Source of the DNA: Embiotoca jacksoni
Lineage: Eukaryota > Chordata > Actinopteri > Embiotocidae
NCBI GenBank assembly: GCA_022577435.1
Contig: JAKOON010000027.1
Span: forward strand, 3,122,122-3,186,121
DNA: 64,000 nucleotides
Direction: 5' to 3'
Below the pieces are notes generated by a model that did not search any database, had not been told where the DNA came from, and saw only the letters and a list, made by a program, of their open reading frames with translations. Position 1 is the stretch's first letter. Each line of letters begins with the position of its first letter. The translations under genes and the position numbers were made by a program. This document shows, piece by piece, positions 39,278-50,466 of the stretch.

Positions 39278-39576
39278 GTCGGCCGTTTACGAGCACGTAA
39301 TGGCTATCGTTTGCGGCGACGCCGGCCTGTTTTGATCCCCGCTGCCCTCGACTGTCTTCTCTTGTTTACATCGTCAGCTGCGTCGAGGAAAAAAAAAAAA
39401 AAAAAAAAAATATACACGGTGACGTTTCGCGCACGCGCAGTCAAATACAAGCGTCGCGCGCTATCGTCGTCATCTTTAAGCTCACAAAGTGTGGCTGACA
39501 AGTAGTAAGCCACACGTTTGCGAGTGAATTTAATGCCGTTAGGGACGATCGATCTCCGCATATTCGATCGCGTAAA
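39278..39576. promoter_or_regulatory. Divergent nbr1/psme3 promoter with NRF1-type site
   Basis: The two start codons lie 300 bp apart in opposite directions, so this CpG-rich block must hold both promoters and both 5' UTRs, unless an undetected 5' noncoding exon of nbr1 lies elsewhere. A perfect match to the NRF1 palindrome, CGCGCACGCGCA, occupies 39428-39439, near the midpoint. A poly-A run of about 23 precedes it. No TATA box was seen, as is usual for housekeeping CpG promoters. Confidence 0.7.
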
Positions 39577-42203
39577 ATGTCTTCGCTCCTCAAGGTGGAC
39601 AATGAAATTAAAACCAAGGTGAGAGAATCGCGTCTTCGGGAAGCCGCGCGTGAAGTTGTTTTGGTTTTATCCGACGTTGTTTGTTTGCCAGTTTGCCTCG
39701 CGGAGCGTGTTAGCCGCATTTCGGTAGCATAGCTCCGGTTTAAGGCCGAGGCTAACGGGCAGCTACCGGGGGCTCACCGGCGTCTTTCCCGCCTTGCTTT
39801 CACGGAATACCTGTGAAAACCGTCCCGACAGGTGCTGCGTCGCGGTGACGTTAACCTTTCACGGTGGAGGAGGGGGTGGAGGTGGAGGAGGGAGGTGGAG
39901 GAGGAGGGGACGTGTAGGTTGCGTTTACAACGCTCGTGAAGTTTACGACCGGAAGACCACATGTACAAAAAAAAAAAAAAAAAAAAGGCCTGAGCTACCA
40001 AAGTTAGCTCCTCGTTATCATACCGGCGTTGAGTGTTTTTATTTTTTATATTTAAACTCTTTATTATCGTGACGCACCAGACACGTTTTACACAGTACGC
40101 GGTGATAAATTAGACCACACACACAAAAACAACAACAACAACGAACTTCTCGATATGTAACGTGATCTCTTAATTAGATTTGAGCACGGCAATAAATAAA
40201 ATAAATAAAATGCATTAAGTTTGTTGATCCCGTTCTGACATTTGTGAATGTGTTGTTACAGGTTGATGCTTTCAGGGAACGTATCACCTCAGAAGTACGT
40301 GTGTTTACTTGTAAATATAAATATAAATATATTTCACAAACTGTTTTTCATGCAAGACTCTTTATTAAAACGTGTATTTCTTCCAGGCAGAGGATCTAGT
40401 CGCAAATTTCTTCCCAAAGAAGTTACTGGAACTTGATCACTTTCTGAAGGTCAGTCACTTGTTCATCCACCTGGATGTTATTTTCACACTAAGGTTTGTT
40501 GTTTCTCCCGGGAGACTCCTTTAAACTCTAGAGTGTAATAATATTAACGGTACATGTAGGCATACCTGTACTCTACCTTCAGGATAATAATTTAGTGTGT
40601 TTGGGTAAAATTATTTGAGAAATGCCTTTTTTATTTTTTTTTAAGGATCCGAGCATAAACATCACTGAACTGAAGGAGATTCACTCGGAGATCAACCTGA
40701 CGGTGCCGGACCCCATCTTGCTCTCAAACCTCCACGACGGACTGGATGCGGTGAGGCTCCGTTGTTTGTTTTTGTTTTAAAGTTGTTCCTCACTACCTGC
40801 AATAATTACCGAGTGCAGATGAGAGAATTTGACGCCTCCGTTCTGTTGCATCTTTTTTTTCGCAGCAAAATGCCAAAAAGAGGAAGCTGGATGACGGCGC
40901 CGGGGAGGACATGGGTCAGTACTCGGCAAAAACCAAAGAGCTGTGGAGCTGATGTTTGAGAGATAACCTTCTCTGCTTCCCCCCCCCTTGTCTCCCAGTG
41001 ACTGGCACCAAGGTCTTCGTCATGCCTGGAGGGATGATGAAGAGCAATGCAAACCTCGTTGACCTCATTGAGAAGGTCAAGCCAGAGATCTGGACACTCA
41101 TAGAGAAATGTAACACAGTAAGTTCATGTCTTTAACTTTTGTCAAATATGTGTCGAGCTAATGACGACTTATTAATGAAACGGGAAGAACAAGAGATTCT
41201 TTCAGATTACAACTCATTTCAGTGACAGGTTCTTAAGTTACAGGTGCAAACTTTTAATTTATTTTTCTGGCACCATGGTTTAAAACTCCCAACGTGCGAG
41301 TGGATGTAGGTTAATGTTAAAAAAGAAAAACCCATCCTGAGCACCACTTTGCAGTGAAGTCACGGCGACTGATGCCAGATGTCCCAGTCTGCTGTTTCTG
41401 AGCCCCGTTTTCTTTGCTCTGCAGGTTAAGATGTGGGTTCAGCTGCTCATCCCCAGGATAGAGGACGGCAACAACTTCGGCGTGTCGATCCAGGAGGAGA
41501 CGGTAGCCGAACTCAGAACAGTCGAAGGGGAGGCGGCGTCTTACCTCGACCAGATATCCAGGTTTGTAGAAGTCCCAACCCTATCGCACCAAAATAAGGA
41601 ATGACATTTTTGTCTGTCTTTACTTTTTTTTTTTTTCCTCCAAAATTGGTTCCTCATTGTTTTCTTTTTTACTTCTAGGTACTACATCACAAGGGCAAAG
41701 CTGGTTTCTAAAATAGCAAAATATCCACACGTGGTGAGTAAATATAATTTAGTATTGAGTCGTGATGTAACATTTTACGTGACCTCGGATCACGGGCAGG
41801 ATGCTAATGCAAATACACTTTATGTTAAATAACTTTGAGGAGATTTGATTAACCAGGTAATATATTAAAGAGAAGATGTACACTGAATATTAATATATAA
41901 TAATAAAAAAATGCTCCCCCCCCAATTAGGAGGACTATCGGCGCACAGTAACCGAGATTGATGAGAAGGAATACATCAGTCTGAAGATCATAGTTTCAGA
42001 GCTGCGAAATCAATACGTATGTCGTCGTCTTCTTCATCATCATCATCATCATCCATTCAAGTGCGTTTTTATTCTCCTTTCAGCCGACAGCATGACTGAC
42101 GTGTCTTTTGTTTTCTATCAAGGTAACATTACACGACATGATCCTGAAGAACATCGAGAAAATCAAGAGGCCTCGAAGCAGTAACGCCGAGGCACTGTAC
42201 TGA
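39577..42203 (+). CDS. psme3: Proteasome activator subunit 3 (PA28-gamma/REG-gamma)
   Basis: Ten coding exons (39577-39618, 40262-40294, 40387-40449, 40646-40750, 40866-40914, 40999-41117, 41425-41561, 41679-41733, 41930-42016, 42123-42203) join in frame with GT-AG sites to 256 aa, against 254 in human. The protein forms the nuclear heptameric 11S cap that activates ubiquitin-independent proteolysis by the 20S proteasome. Visible are the N-terminal helix (VDAFRERITSEAEDLVANFF), the KKRKLDD nuclear-localisation-like motif, the activation-loop segment VQLLIPRIEDGNNFGVSIQE, and the C-terminal RPRSSNAEALY that docks into the 20S ring. The KKRKLDDGAGEDM linker is the variable homologue-specific insert and differs from the human linker. 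No truncation or odd splice site was seen. Confidence 0.97.
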
Positions 42204-44372
42204 TGTCCATCCATCAACCCCCTAACCCCCCTCCCGCCCCCTCACCCCCACCGTCTCCCTGCCATGCCTGCCTGTTGAGCTGCAGTAGCCCGGCCCTTGT
42301 TCCGCAGGACTACAACTAGACATTCACCGACTTCAATACAATCAACAAACAGCCCAGTACAGAAAAAAAAAACATAGCTTCAATAGATGGACACATGCAC
42401 ATGTTTTTGTTTTAATTGTAAACTATATTTTTTTTTTCTCGTTTTAAACCTGTTGACGACGTAAATGTTTTCTCAGAGTTGGGGGCGATAGGTCATAGAC
42501 AACAACAACAACAACAACAAAAAAGCGCTATGTATTTTTTAATTTTAATTAAACATTTTGTCCTCAATGTATTTCGTGAATTTCCTTCATTTGTAGCTTG
42601 AGAGAAATATTCAGAGCAACGATGTTTTTGTCTTTAGACTCCCAACTGCGTCTGGAGGATTATGGTTTGTAGGATAAAAAAAAACAACGCAACACAAAAG
42701 CTGTTCCTCTTTCTCCGAATGTACAGTTGTAAAGATAATTAGATTTTTTTTTTTTGGCCATGTTTTTGTTGCTTATTGAATAGCAGATTAAACTTGGTGC
42801 ACTTATCGAAATGCCAACGCAAACATGCAGTGATAAAATACGTCTTAGGAATGAGGACAGCGTCTCCTCTTGACCTGCAGGTGTCGCTGTGGCTAACATC
42901 TACCACGTGTACATTCAAGCAACTTTGAGCTTATAAATGATCATTTAGTCTGCATTCATTGGAATGTTTACATGCAATATTCCCATTAAAAAGGTGCATT
43001 TATAGAACGGTAAGCAAAAGGCAGAAAGCACAAGACTCTTATGGTAAAGATCCAAGTGAAGTTTACATAACATTTCTTTTTTTTATCCAAATTTCTTATT
43101 TGCCAGAATAATTTAAGTAATTAAAAAAATAAAATACTTGCTTTTCTATGTGGAAAACAACGTCCTTTACATGATAACGTTTGTCCCATTTTCCTCCAAT
43201 CTGACGTTTTTCTGGCTACTACAGCGTTTCACATCACAATGCGGTCAAACATCCAACATGAGGGCACTGTTGATGTAAACAGTTACTCAATGTCCCTGAC
43301 GCAGTTGTGAATCATGTTCCTGCTGCCCCCACCCACCCCTGCACATCCTGCGGCCTGCCCATATAGAGCAGCGCCATATAGATGTAATCACGGGAGATAA
43401 GCAAGGGAAATGACCACGAGAGATAGAAAAGGGAGACGTGGGATTCGCTGGTGGGAAAATTATGTCATCGAAAGTCTCACGTTTCCCTCTCACCTAGACC
43501 CTGTACAGTTTCAGAGATTAACCATGTTTTCAGTACATTTTTAAGCACAATTTTTCTTTTTCCTAAAATAATGCCATGAATAGTTTTTTATTTATCAATT
43601 AACGTCCACAGAAAAAACACAATTTATATATATATATATTTTTTTTTTTTTAAAGCTATTTGGCAGTTAGGTTTTTTCAAGCATCCTGTGAAGTCGCCAC
43701 AATTCTCCAGTGGATTTAATCTGTCTCGGTGTCCTCTGACTCTTCATGTCATTGCAGATTAATATGGAGATCAGCACTCTGTGGGGGTTAAGTCACCTTT
43801 TTAATCTTGTTATTGAAGATGGCTCTTTATGACTCTGGCTGGATGTTTGGTTGAAATCTTTGGACCTCCCTGATGGATAAATATCTCAATATCTAAAGTG
43901 ATTGCCCAGTAACTGTACTATAAATATTAAACTTTTAGGTGAGAGGTGAAAAAGCCGACAGGATGATCTTGTCCTCTGATCTCCTTCATATGACAGTATC
44001 GGTTTATCATTTGATTATCTGGATTACAGAGGTGTGTCTAATGTAACGCGATAGTGCTGATCTCTGTACCGTTCATCCAAAGCTCGTTTGATATGTCGCT
44101 CGAACAATACCTACTACTTTAAAAAGCCTGCAGGGACACACGTGGTGTCTGCGAGGCTCCCTGACCTTTGACCCTCTGCGCCTCCTTTAAAAGGCTGCGT
44201 GAAAGTCAGTGTCACTATGTGGGACCGCCGAGTGAATGGAGCATGCTGTGGTTAATATTTAATGGTTGTTCTTGCCAGAGAATTAATCAGTATCAGTTAG
44301 AGTTGTTCTGAGAAACGCGACAGGGCAGCACTGCACTTCTAGATATAAAATACACTTCGTAGAAAGCAAATG

Positions 44373-44410
<38 letters not shown>

Positions 44411-44945
44411 CTTTTATTTGCTGGAAGAGCACTTTTGTTTTCTGAGGTTCTGTATTACTTGTATAAAAATCCATCTCTTTTTAACAACTATATACTTCTG
44501 TTGACATTACATGATCTTGCAATGTGTGCAGACCCTTATTTCTGCATCTATTTTGTCCTAAACATAAAGATTAGTCAGTACTTGAAGTTGACTAAATGTA
44601 ATTTAAAGGTGCAATTGGGACAAACACAAACTAATTTGATCCCTATTGGTGTTAATTATGTATTTTAGTTATAACAGCAAATATACATTTTCAAATGTAT
44701 TTCTATAAAGAAATAATTTCACATTTTAGATTTTAGTGCAACAGAGCATTTAGTCTCAGCAATAAAAGATTTTTCCCAAAATATCAAACGACAGTAAATA
44801 CTCCTTTTAGGAACAGATAATCAGTTAAATGATATTGTCCTAAAACTCTAAACATCCTCATGTCTTAAAAACAAGAAGAGACAATCCCAGTAAATATGGA
44901 AAAATTTAACTGGTGACTGACGTTAAACTACAAGTGTGACCTAAA
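42204..44945. other. Interval between psme3 and the minus g6pc gene
   Basis: It holds the psme3 3' UTR and, from the right, the 3' UTR of the minus-strand g6pc gene (minus-strand AATAAA at 44413-44418). A poly-A run of about 28 lies near 44379-44406. No coding exon was recognised. Confidence 0.5.
42547..42553 (+). terminator. Candidate psme3 polyadenylation signal
   Basis: An AATTAAA variant about 345 bp after the stop codon, in AT-rich sequence. Longer 3' UTRs are possible. Confidence 0.35.
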
Positions 44946-46846
44946 TCACCACAGCTTGTCCTCTTTCTGTCCCTTGAAAATCCTGCAGAGAGCCCATGGC
45001 ACCACAGTGGTCGGGATTAAAAGTGCAACTGCACTCTTACCGAAAGACAAGACATAGAAAGTTTTCAGGTTCTCAGAGGAGAAGGTCCATCTGTCCAACA
45101 GCTGGAGCAGAAACAAGGAGACGACGATACACCCCAGCTTGAAAGTGGCACTCGTATTCTTCTCCTTCTTCTTCTCGGTGCCGTTGTTGTGGAGCGGCGA
45201 GTGCAGGCCCAGGCCCAGGCCGAACAGGGTGCCCATGTTGCGCAGGAGGCTGGCGAAGGGCGTGCTGTCCAGGTGGACCCACTCGGGCCTGACGCACCAC
45301 TTCTGGGATTTCTCCAGGGTCCACAGCAGGTCCACGCCCAGAGCTTTGAGCAGGACGTAGAAGCCGACAGCGAAGGAGGTCAAGAAGAGGGTCGTGTAGA
45401 AGTACCTGCTCATGCTGGCGCTGTAGATCCATTTCTTCTTGGAGACAGAATCAGCTACCAGCACACCTGAGACAAACACAGAGAGTAGGCTCCATCGAAC
45501 AGTGGCAACACATAGCATGTTAATGAAGCCCAGTGGGACAAGACAGATACAGAGGAATTATTATTTTTATTTTTTTCACGTACGACTCATGATACGAATC
45601 ATTTAGGTAAACCGACCTGTGATGACTCCGGCGATAACCTGGTGTGGGAAGTGTGCAGCCATGTAGACCCTGGACATGCAGACCACCAGCTCCACCAGGA
45701 CCATCAGAGTCCACAAGATAATCTGCAACAGTCTGACAGAGTGAAATCTGAACGTGAGACTCCCGAGAGACGGTTTTCAAAGGCATAAGATGATTGCGTT
45801 ACTGCGGGCTCACCTGTAGAGTAAAGGGGGACATTGTTTTTCTGTTGCTATGGAGAGCAGCGCTGTTACCATCACGTACCAGACCCCGGCTGCACCCATA
45901 GCATGACCTGAGGGGCTTCCTGCAAAGGCACAGACTTGGGTTTAATATTCTTAAATTTATTGTGAAGCTTGTTGAAGCATATTAGCACAAACTCCAATTA
46001 AAAAAAAAAAAAATCTTATTTTGCATGTAGCACCTTAATTTATACAGTAATCCATTATCTGCAGCTGCCATACACATATATTGGTGAAAGAGTTCATTCC
46101 ACCTCTGCATATATTCAAACTTATGTGCAAAAGAAAATCAGAGCAAATGCAATCACTAAATCACAAATAGATAAAACCACAACAAAAGACTAAAGGTACT
46201 GGAGTTTATAACCTATTTATCACACTTCAAACCATTTATGGGAAGCCCTGTGCACCTTCCAAGCACTGCAGATATGGTCTGTCAATGAAGTCTTAACCAG
46301 GCCAATAGTTCACTGTGTCAAATAAATATTCTCCAGTAACTGACCGAATCAATCAATTGCCCTGGAAAAGACAGTCATCATGTGACATACAGGTCTGTCC
46401 TGAACTCTACCTGGTCCAGTCTCACATGTGATGGGGAACTGCTGCAGAGAGGGCGCCGGTCCAGGACCATAAAACCGGGTCTCACGAACCCACCAGTAGG
46501 GTCTCTCCCCGGAAAGAACCCTGCCATGGAGACACGAAATAACTCTTAATACTGTTCCCTCCGTATTGTTTTTTTAAATTTATTTTTTAAGGTTTGCATT
46601 TCCCTGGACTGTCTGATTATCTGATTACCACTTCAGCACCAAGTTGAGCCAGTCTCCGATGACGGCCACCCAGATGAGCCGGAGCCCCGTGTCCCTGCGT
46701 AGGTGGAACCAGATTGGGAACAAGCAGAAGAAGGTGGTGTGCAGATCCGCCACCGTGGACGCCAGGCCGAACAGCCCCTCGTAGCTGCTGTACCCGGTCT
46801 GCAGATGGACCGCCAGCTCGACCCCCCAGCTGTGGAGAAGATCCAT
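44946..46846 (-). CDS. g6pc1: Glucose-6-phosphatase catalytic subunit, minus-strand copy
   Basis: Five coding exons (46846-46629, 46520-46411, about 45906-45816, 45732-45617, 45466-44946) encode about 356 aa, matching the five-exon vertebrate G6PC1. The enzyme hydrolyses glucose-6-phosphate in the ER lumen, the last step of gluconeogenesis. Active-site elements are intact: GERPYWW (Arg83 equivalent), SPSGHAMG (His119), and SRVYMAAHFPHQ (Arg170 and the nucleophile His176). The start is the first ATG at 46846; the open frame upstream has no ATG. Odd points: the C-terminus ends KGQKEDKLW and lacks the KKXX ER-retrieval signal, and the luminal sequon of human Asn96 is missing. It is head to head with a second g6pc copy and shares a near-identical tract in exon 5. 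Exon 3 limits are read from splice sites only. Confidence 0.93.
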
Positions 46847-47969
46847 GATGCCGCAAAACCTCAGACCCGGGTCCGAGGGAGAATGCACCGATTCTGGGGT
46901 GGTTTGTCTTGTTTCGTCGGGTTACGGTTTCTGCCAAACTCTCTCAGGCTGTCCCCCCTTCTGCTCCAACACTGTTGCGATTCCCACTGGACTTTACTCA
47001 AGGCTACCAAATTTGTTTGCCTTTGGGACAGTGCAGACAGGATATTTAACCTTTACACCTCTGCTAAAAAAATCCGTCTCCGCAGAGATCAGCTGCCTTG
47101 GACAGATCCCACATCTCTAGGAAACTTTTTTCTCTCCGATCAGAGAGAAATGAAGTCGCTCCTGTTCCAACTCCAAACCAAAATATTGTGAAATCCATTT
47201 ACCTTCTTTGTCCCATGGATATAGTCTTATTGTATCTCGTGCTTGTGCTTGGGACCAAAATGTAAGAGTAACTGACATTTTTCCAAAATCCACAGATGTG
47301 GATAAAACACGAGCTCGTCCCTACACAGACCTGTATGTCATAACACAGCTGTAACTTGTGCACCACCTGCTTCTTTTTTGTTTTCCCTGTTCAGCTTCTA
47401 CTCAGCTCAAACCCAATCATTTAATCATTGATTTCCTTATGTAAATTACAGACCTACATCGTTCCCAACCAGTGGGATGTTTTCACCAATTCATCAGAAA
47501 AAAAACAAAAACCCAACCAATTACATAACTGAGAAATAATTAGTCATGAATTATCCAAAGAAACGTCGAGAGAAATGAACAAGAAAAATGCCAATATTTA
47601 AAAATATGTTGCAGCTGAGTGAAGAAGGAAATCTCACTGTAAACTTAGGTCATAATTGTGAAAGATAACTGTCGATCAATTGACTTCCGTTCCTCTTGTG
47701 CTTCGTACAGTAATTCATCGACGAACACACAAACTGCTCCGCTATCTCGCCGGCTTGTTTTTTGTGTGACATACCTCCCAAACTCCCGAGACTCCCAGTG
47801 TTTTATTACACATGTGTAAGGTCCAAAGATCAGCGTGAGCATGCGTTTGGGTGGTGGGTCCCTCCGGTATAAAACCTACCAGCTGTGTCACTGACAGCAA
47901 CAGTCCTGCTTTTTTTTCCTCCCACATCACCAGGCTGAGATTTTCTCTACCTCTATCATAGGGTCAAAG
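46847..47969. promoter_or_regulatory. Shared divergent g6pc promoter interval
   Basis: 1.1 kb separates the start codons of two oppositely oriented g6pc genes, so both promoters lie here. The plus gene has a clear TATA box (47868-47874). For the minus gene a weaker TAAATAT (minus strand, 47042-47048) lies about 200 bp before its ATG. TTTGTTTGCC near 47011 resembles a forkhead/FOXO core, which would fit known insulin control of G6PC, but single short matches are weak evidence. Confidence 0.5.
47868..47874 (+). promoter_or_regulatory. TATA box of plus-strand g6pc gene
   Basis: TATAAAA in a GC-flanked context (CCGGTATAAAACC), 96 bp upstream of the ATG. The implied transcription start is near 47900, giving a 5' UTR of about 70 bp. 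That is short, as in mammalian G6PC1. Confidence 0.65.
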
Positions 47970-50466
47970 ATGATGAATGCCGTAATGGACGCCGTACAGG
48001 GTTTAGGGGTGAGCAGCACGCACTACCTGCAGACCAACTACAAAGACGCGCAGGGCTTGTTTCTGTGGGTGTCCTGGGCGGCGGACCTCAGGAACACCTT
48101 CTTCATCTTCTTCCCTCTTTGGTTTCACCTGCGGTCCTCGGTGGGCATCAAGCTCATCTGGGTGGCTGTGATCGGAGACTGGCTGAACATGGTGTTTAAA
48201 TGGTGGGTCGAATGTTTTTCTTTAAACTGAGGAAAAGCAAAACCATGCAAAATCTTCTCGTTTTAGACTATAACAGAGTGCACGTTGCTGCGGTCTTCTG
48301 CAGGATCCTGTTTGGGGAGAGGCCGTACTGGTGGGTCCACGAGACGGCTCATTACGCAAACACCGTTCGACCTACGGTTGAGCAGTATCCCATGACCTGC
48401 GAGACCGGGCCAGGTGAGAAGGGTCACTACGCGATGCACGGCTGCTGCATTAACCTGCTTCCAGTTCTTCCCGCTCTCCATGTGCAACTCCTGAAGTATT
48501 GTTTGGTGTGCAATTTAACTTAACAGAATCTAATTGAGCTGTTTAAGCAGGACCCATCTAAAGATCTGTCTGATGTCAGATCATTATGCTTTCATAGTGC
48601 ACAATACGAAAATAAAGTTAGGAATTTCCAAATAACAAACCATTTGCTACACAGTGAACTGGAAGCTTTTGGAGCTTCTGCACAGTTGCCTGATTCCTTC
48701 CTTTGAACTACATGTTTTGTCTGTAATCAGTTTTGAGAATTTTTACTGAGTACCAAAACAACACTGTACAAACAGTTCAGTATAAGTAGTAATTATCATA
48801 TGTTGTTTTAAATTGTTTAAATTGTTGCACACATTTCTAATTGTTTCTTTAAAAAGTTTCCCTCGCTTTCTCTAAAATATTAAATAGTTTGTCAATTACA
48901 ATTTTAGAGGTTTAAAAAGTATATAATCGTTTGTTAGAACTGCTGACAACTCAGACACATGTAACACCAACCAGACATTGTTTGTTTTAGAGGTTTTATA
49001 TCGTATTTTATGATCTTATTGTGTGGCTTCAAATGGAAAATCTTAATTTGATTAACAGTAACTACAGCTGTCAATTAAATCTCGTTCAGTAAAAAGAATG
49101 AATAAATAGAAATAGTCAAGTAAAATATAAGTTGCTTAAAATTGAACGTAAGTCCTCCTCAATGATCCATTCAGTCACAAAGATTTTAAAACAACAGAAA
49201 ACAATAACTGAACAGTTGTCTGTCTTACTCTTTTTTTTTAAAATAATAAGGCTCGACGTGATACATCTCCACTCTCTCTCTCTGGGTTTTCTAGGCAGCC
49301 CGTCCGGCCACGCCATGGGAGCCGCCGGGGTCTACTACACCCTGGTGACCTCCATCCTCGCTATCATGACCTGCAAGAAGAAACATGGAAGCAAGAAATC
49401 CACAAAGAAAGAGTGGTGAGTCAGAAAAACACCGAGAGAATCTACCAAAGCAACTTCGGCTCGTCTCTCTTGCCGCCACCGACGTCAGCGTTGTTTACCG
49501 TTTTCCTTCTACGGATCTTATCGTTCTGGACACACTATCTTGTTCTGTGCTGTGGTTGATCATTGACTTCGAGGAGCTATTTGGTTGGAAAAAAAAAAAA
49601 AAAGGTGGTTGGTTTGTTTTGATGTGCAGGAAGCTGCCAAGAATAACTGCGTGCGTTGATTATTATATTGCTTTCCTTTTGAGGCTTGACTGATTTGAAC
49701 CTTTGATGCACCGTGAGTTCTGGATTTACCGAAATCGAATGAATTTGTATTTTGGCAGGTATCTGAAAGCCGTTCTGTGGACGCTGTTTTGGGCAGTCCA
49801 GGTGTGCGTGTGTCTCTCCAGGGTCTTCATCGCTGCCCACTTCCCCCACCAGGTCATTGCTGGTGTTATCACAGGTCAGTGTTGATATTATTTTCTTGAA
49901 TTCCCCACGAGGAACAGACCATCGTTAGTTTATGTCAAGCTAATACTCTTTAACGCGTCCTAGGTATGATCGTGGCCGAGGCCTTCAACAGAACTCAGTG
50001 GATCTACAGCGCCAGCATGAGCAGGTACTTCTACACGACCCTCTTCTTGACCTCCTTGGCTGTCGGCTTCTACGTCCTGCTCAAAGCTCTGGGCGTGGAC
50101 CTGCTGTGGACCCTGGAGAAAGCCCAGAAGTGGTGCGTCAGGCCCGAGTGGGTCCACCTGGACAGCACGCCCTTCGCCAGCCTCCTGCGCAACATGGGCA
50201 CCCTGTTCGGCCTGGGCCTGGGCCTGCACTCGCCGCTCTACACCGAGACCAAGAAGAGCAGCAGCACGTTGGTGAAAGCGGGGTGCGTCGTCAGCTCCCT
50301 GTTCCTGCTGCACCTGTTCGACTCCTTCAAGCCTCCCACGCACTCCGCGGTCCAGTTCTACCTGCTGTCCTTCTGTAAGAGCGCCACCGTGCCGCTGGTC
50401 ACCGTCAGCATCATCCCGTACTGCGTCAACCGAGCTCTGAGCCTGCAGAACAAAAAGGGAGCGTGA
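47970..50466 (+). CDS. g6pc1: Glucose-6-phosphatase catalytic subunit, plus-strand copy
   Basis: Five coding exons (47970-48202, 48304-48413, 49295-49415, 49759-49874, 49964-50466) join in frame to 360 aa, against 357 in human G6PC1, with the same intron phases. It begins MMNAVMDAVQGLGVSSTHYLQ, close to the vertebrate G6PC1 start. Catalytic elements are present: GERPYWW, GSPSGHAMG and SRVFIAAHFPHQ. The hydrophobic profile fits the nine-helix ER phosphatase. The C-terminus NKKGA keeps a KKXX dilysine ER-retrieval signal. The human Asn96 glycosylation sequon is not conserved (ANTV). It diverges from the minus-strand copy in exons 1-4 and in the distal part of exon 5, but is almost identical over 49999-50238. 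This copy looks closer to the conserved G6PC1 consensus. Confidence 0.95.

Noticed and set aside
39278..39576. BRCA1 as the divergent neighbour of nbr1
   Set aside because: The divergent gene is psme3, with all ten exons readable. No RING, BRCT or other BRCA1 exon was recognised in the window.
46846..46888. A longer N-terminus for the minus-strand g6pc protein
   Set aside because: The upstream in-frame extension begins with GTG, not ATG. The first ATG at 46846 matches the usual G6PC start.
49960..50378. Additional frames of about 126 codons across g6pc exon 5 on both strands
   Set aside because: These are shadows of the real exon. The same shadow peptide appears at both g6pc copies because the DNA is nearly identical there.
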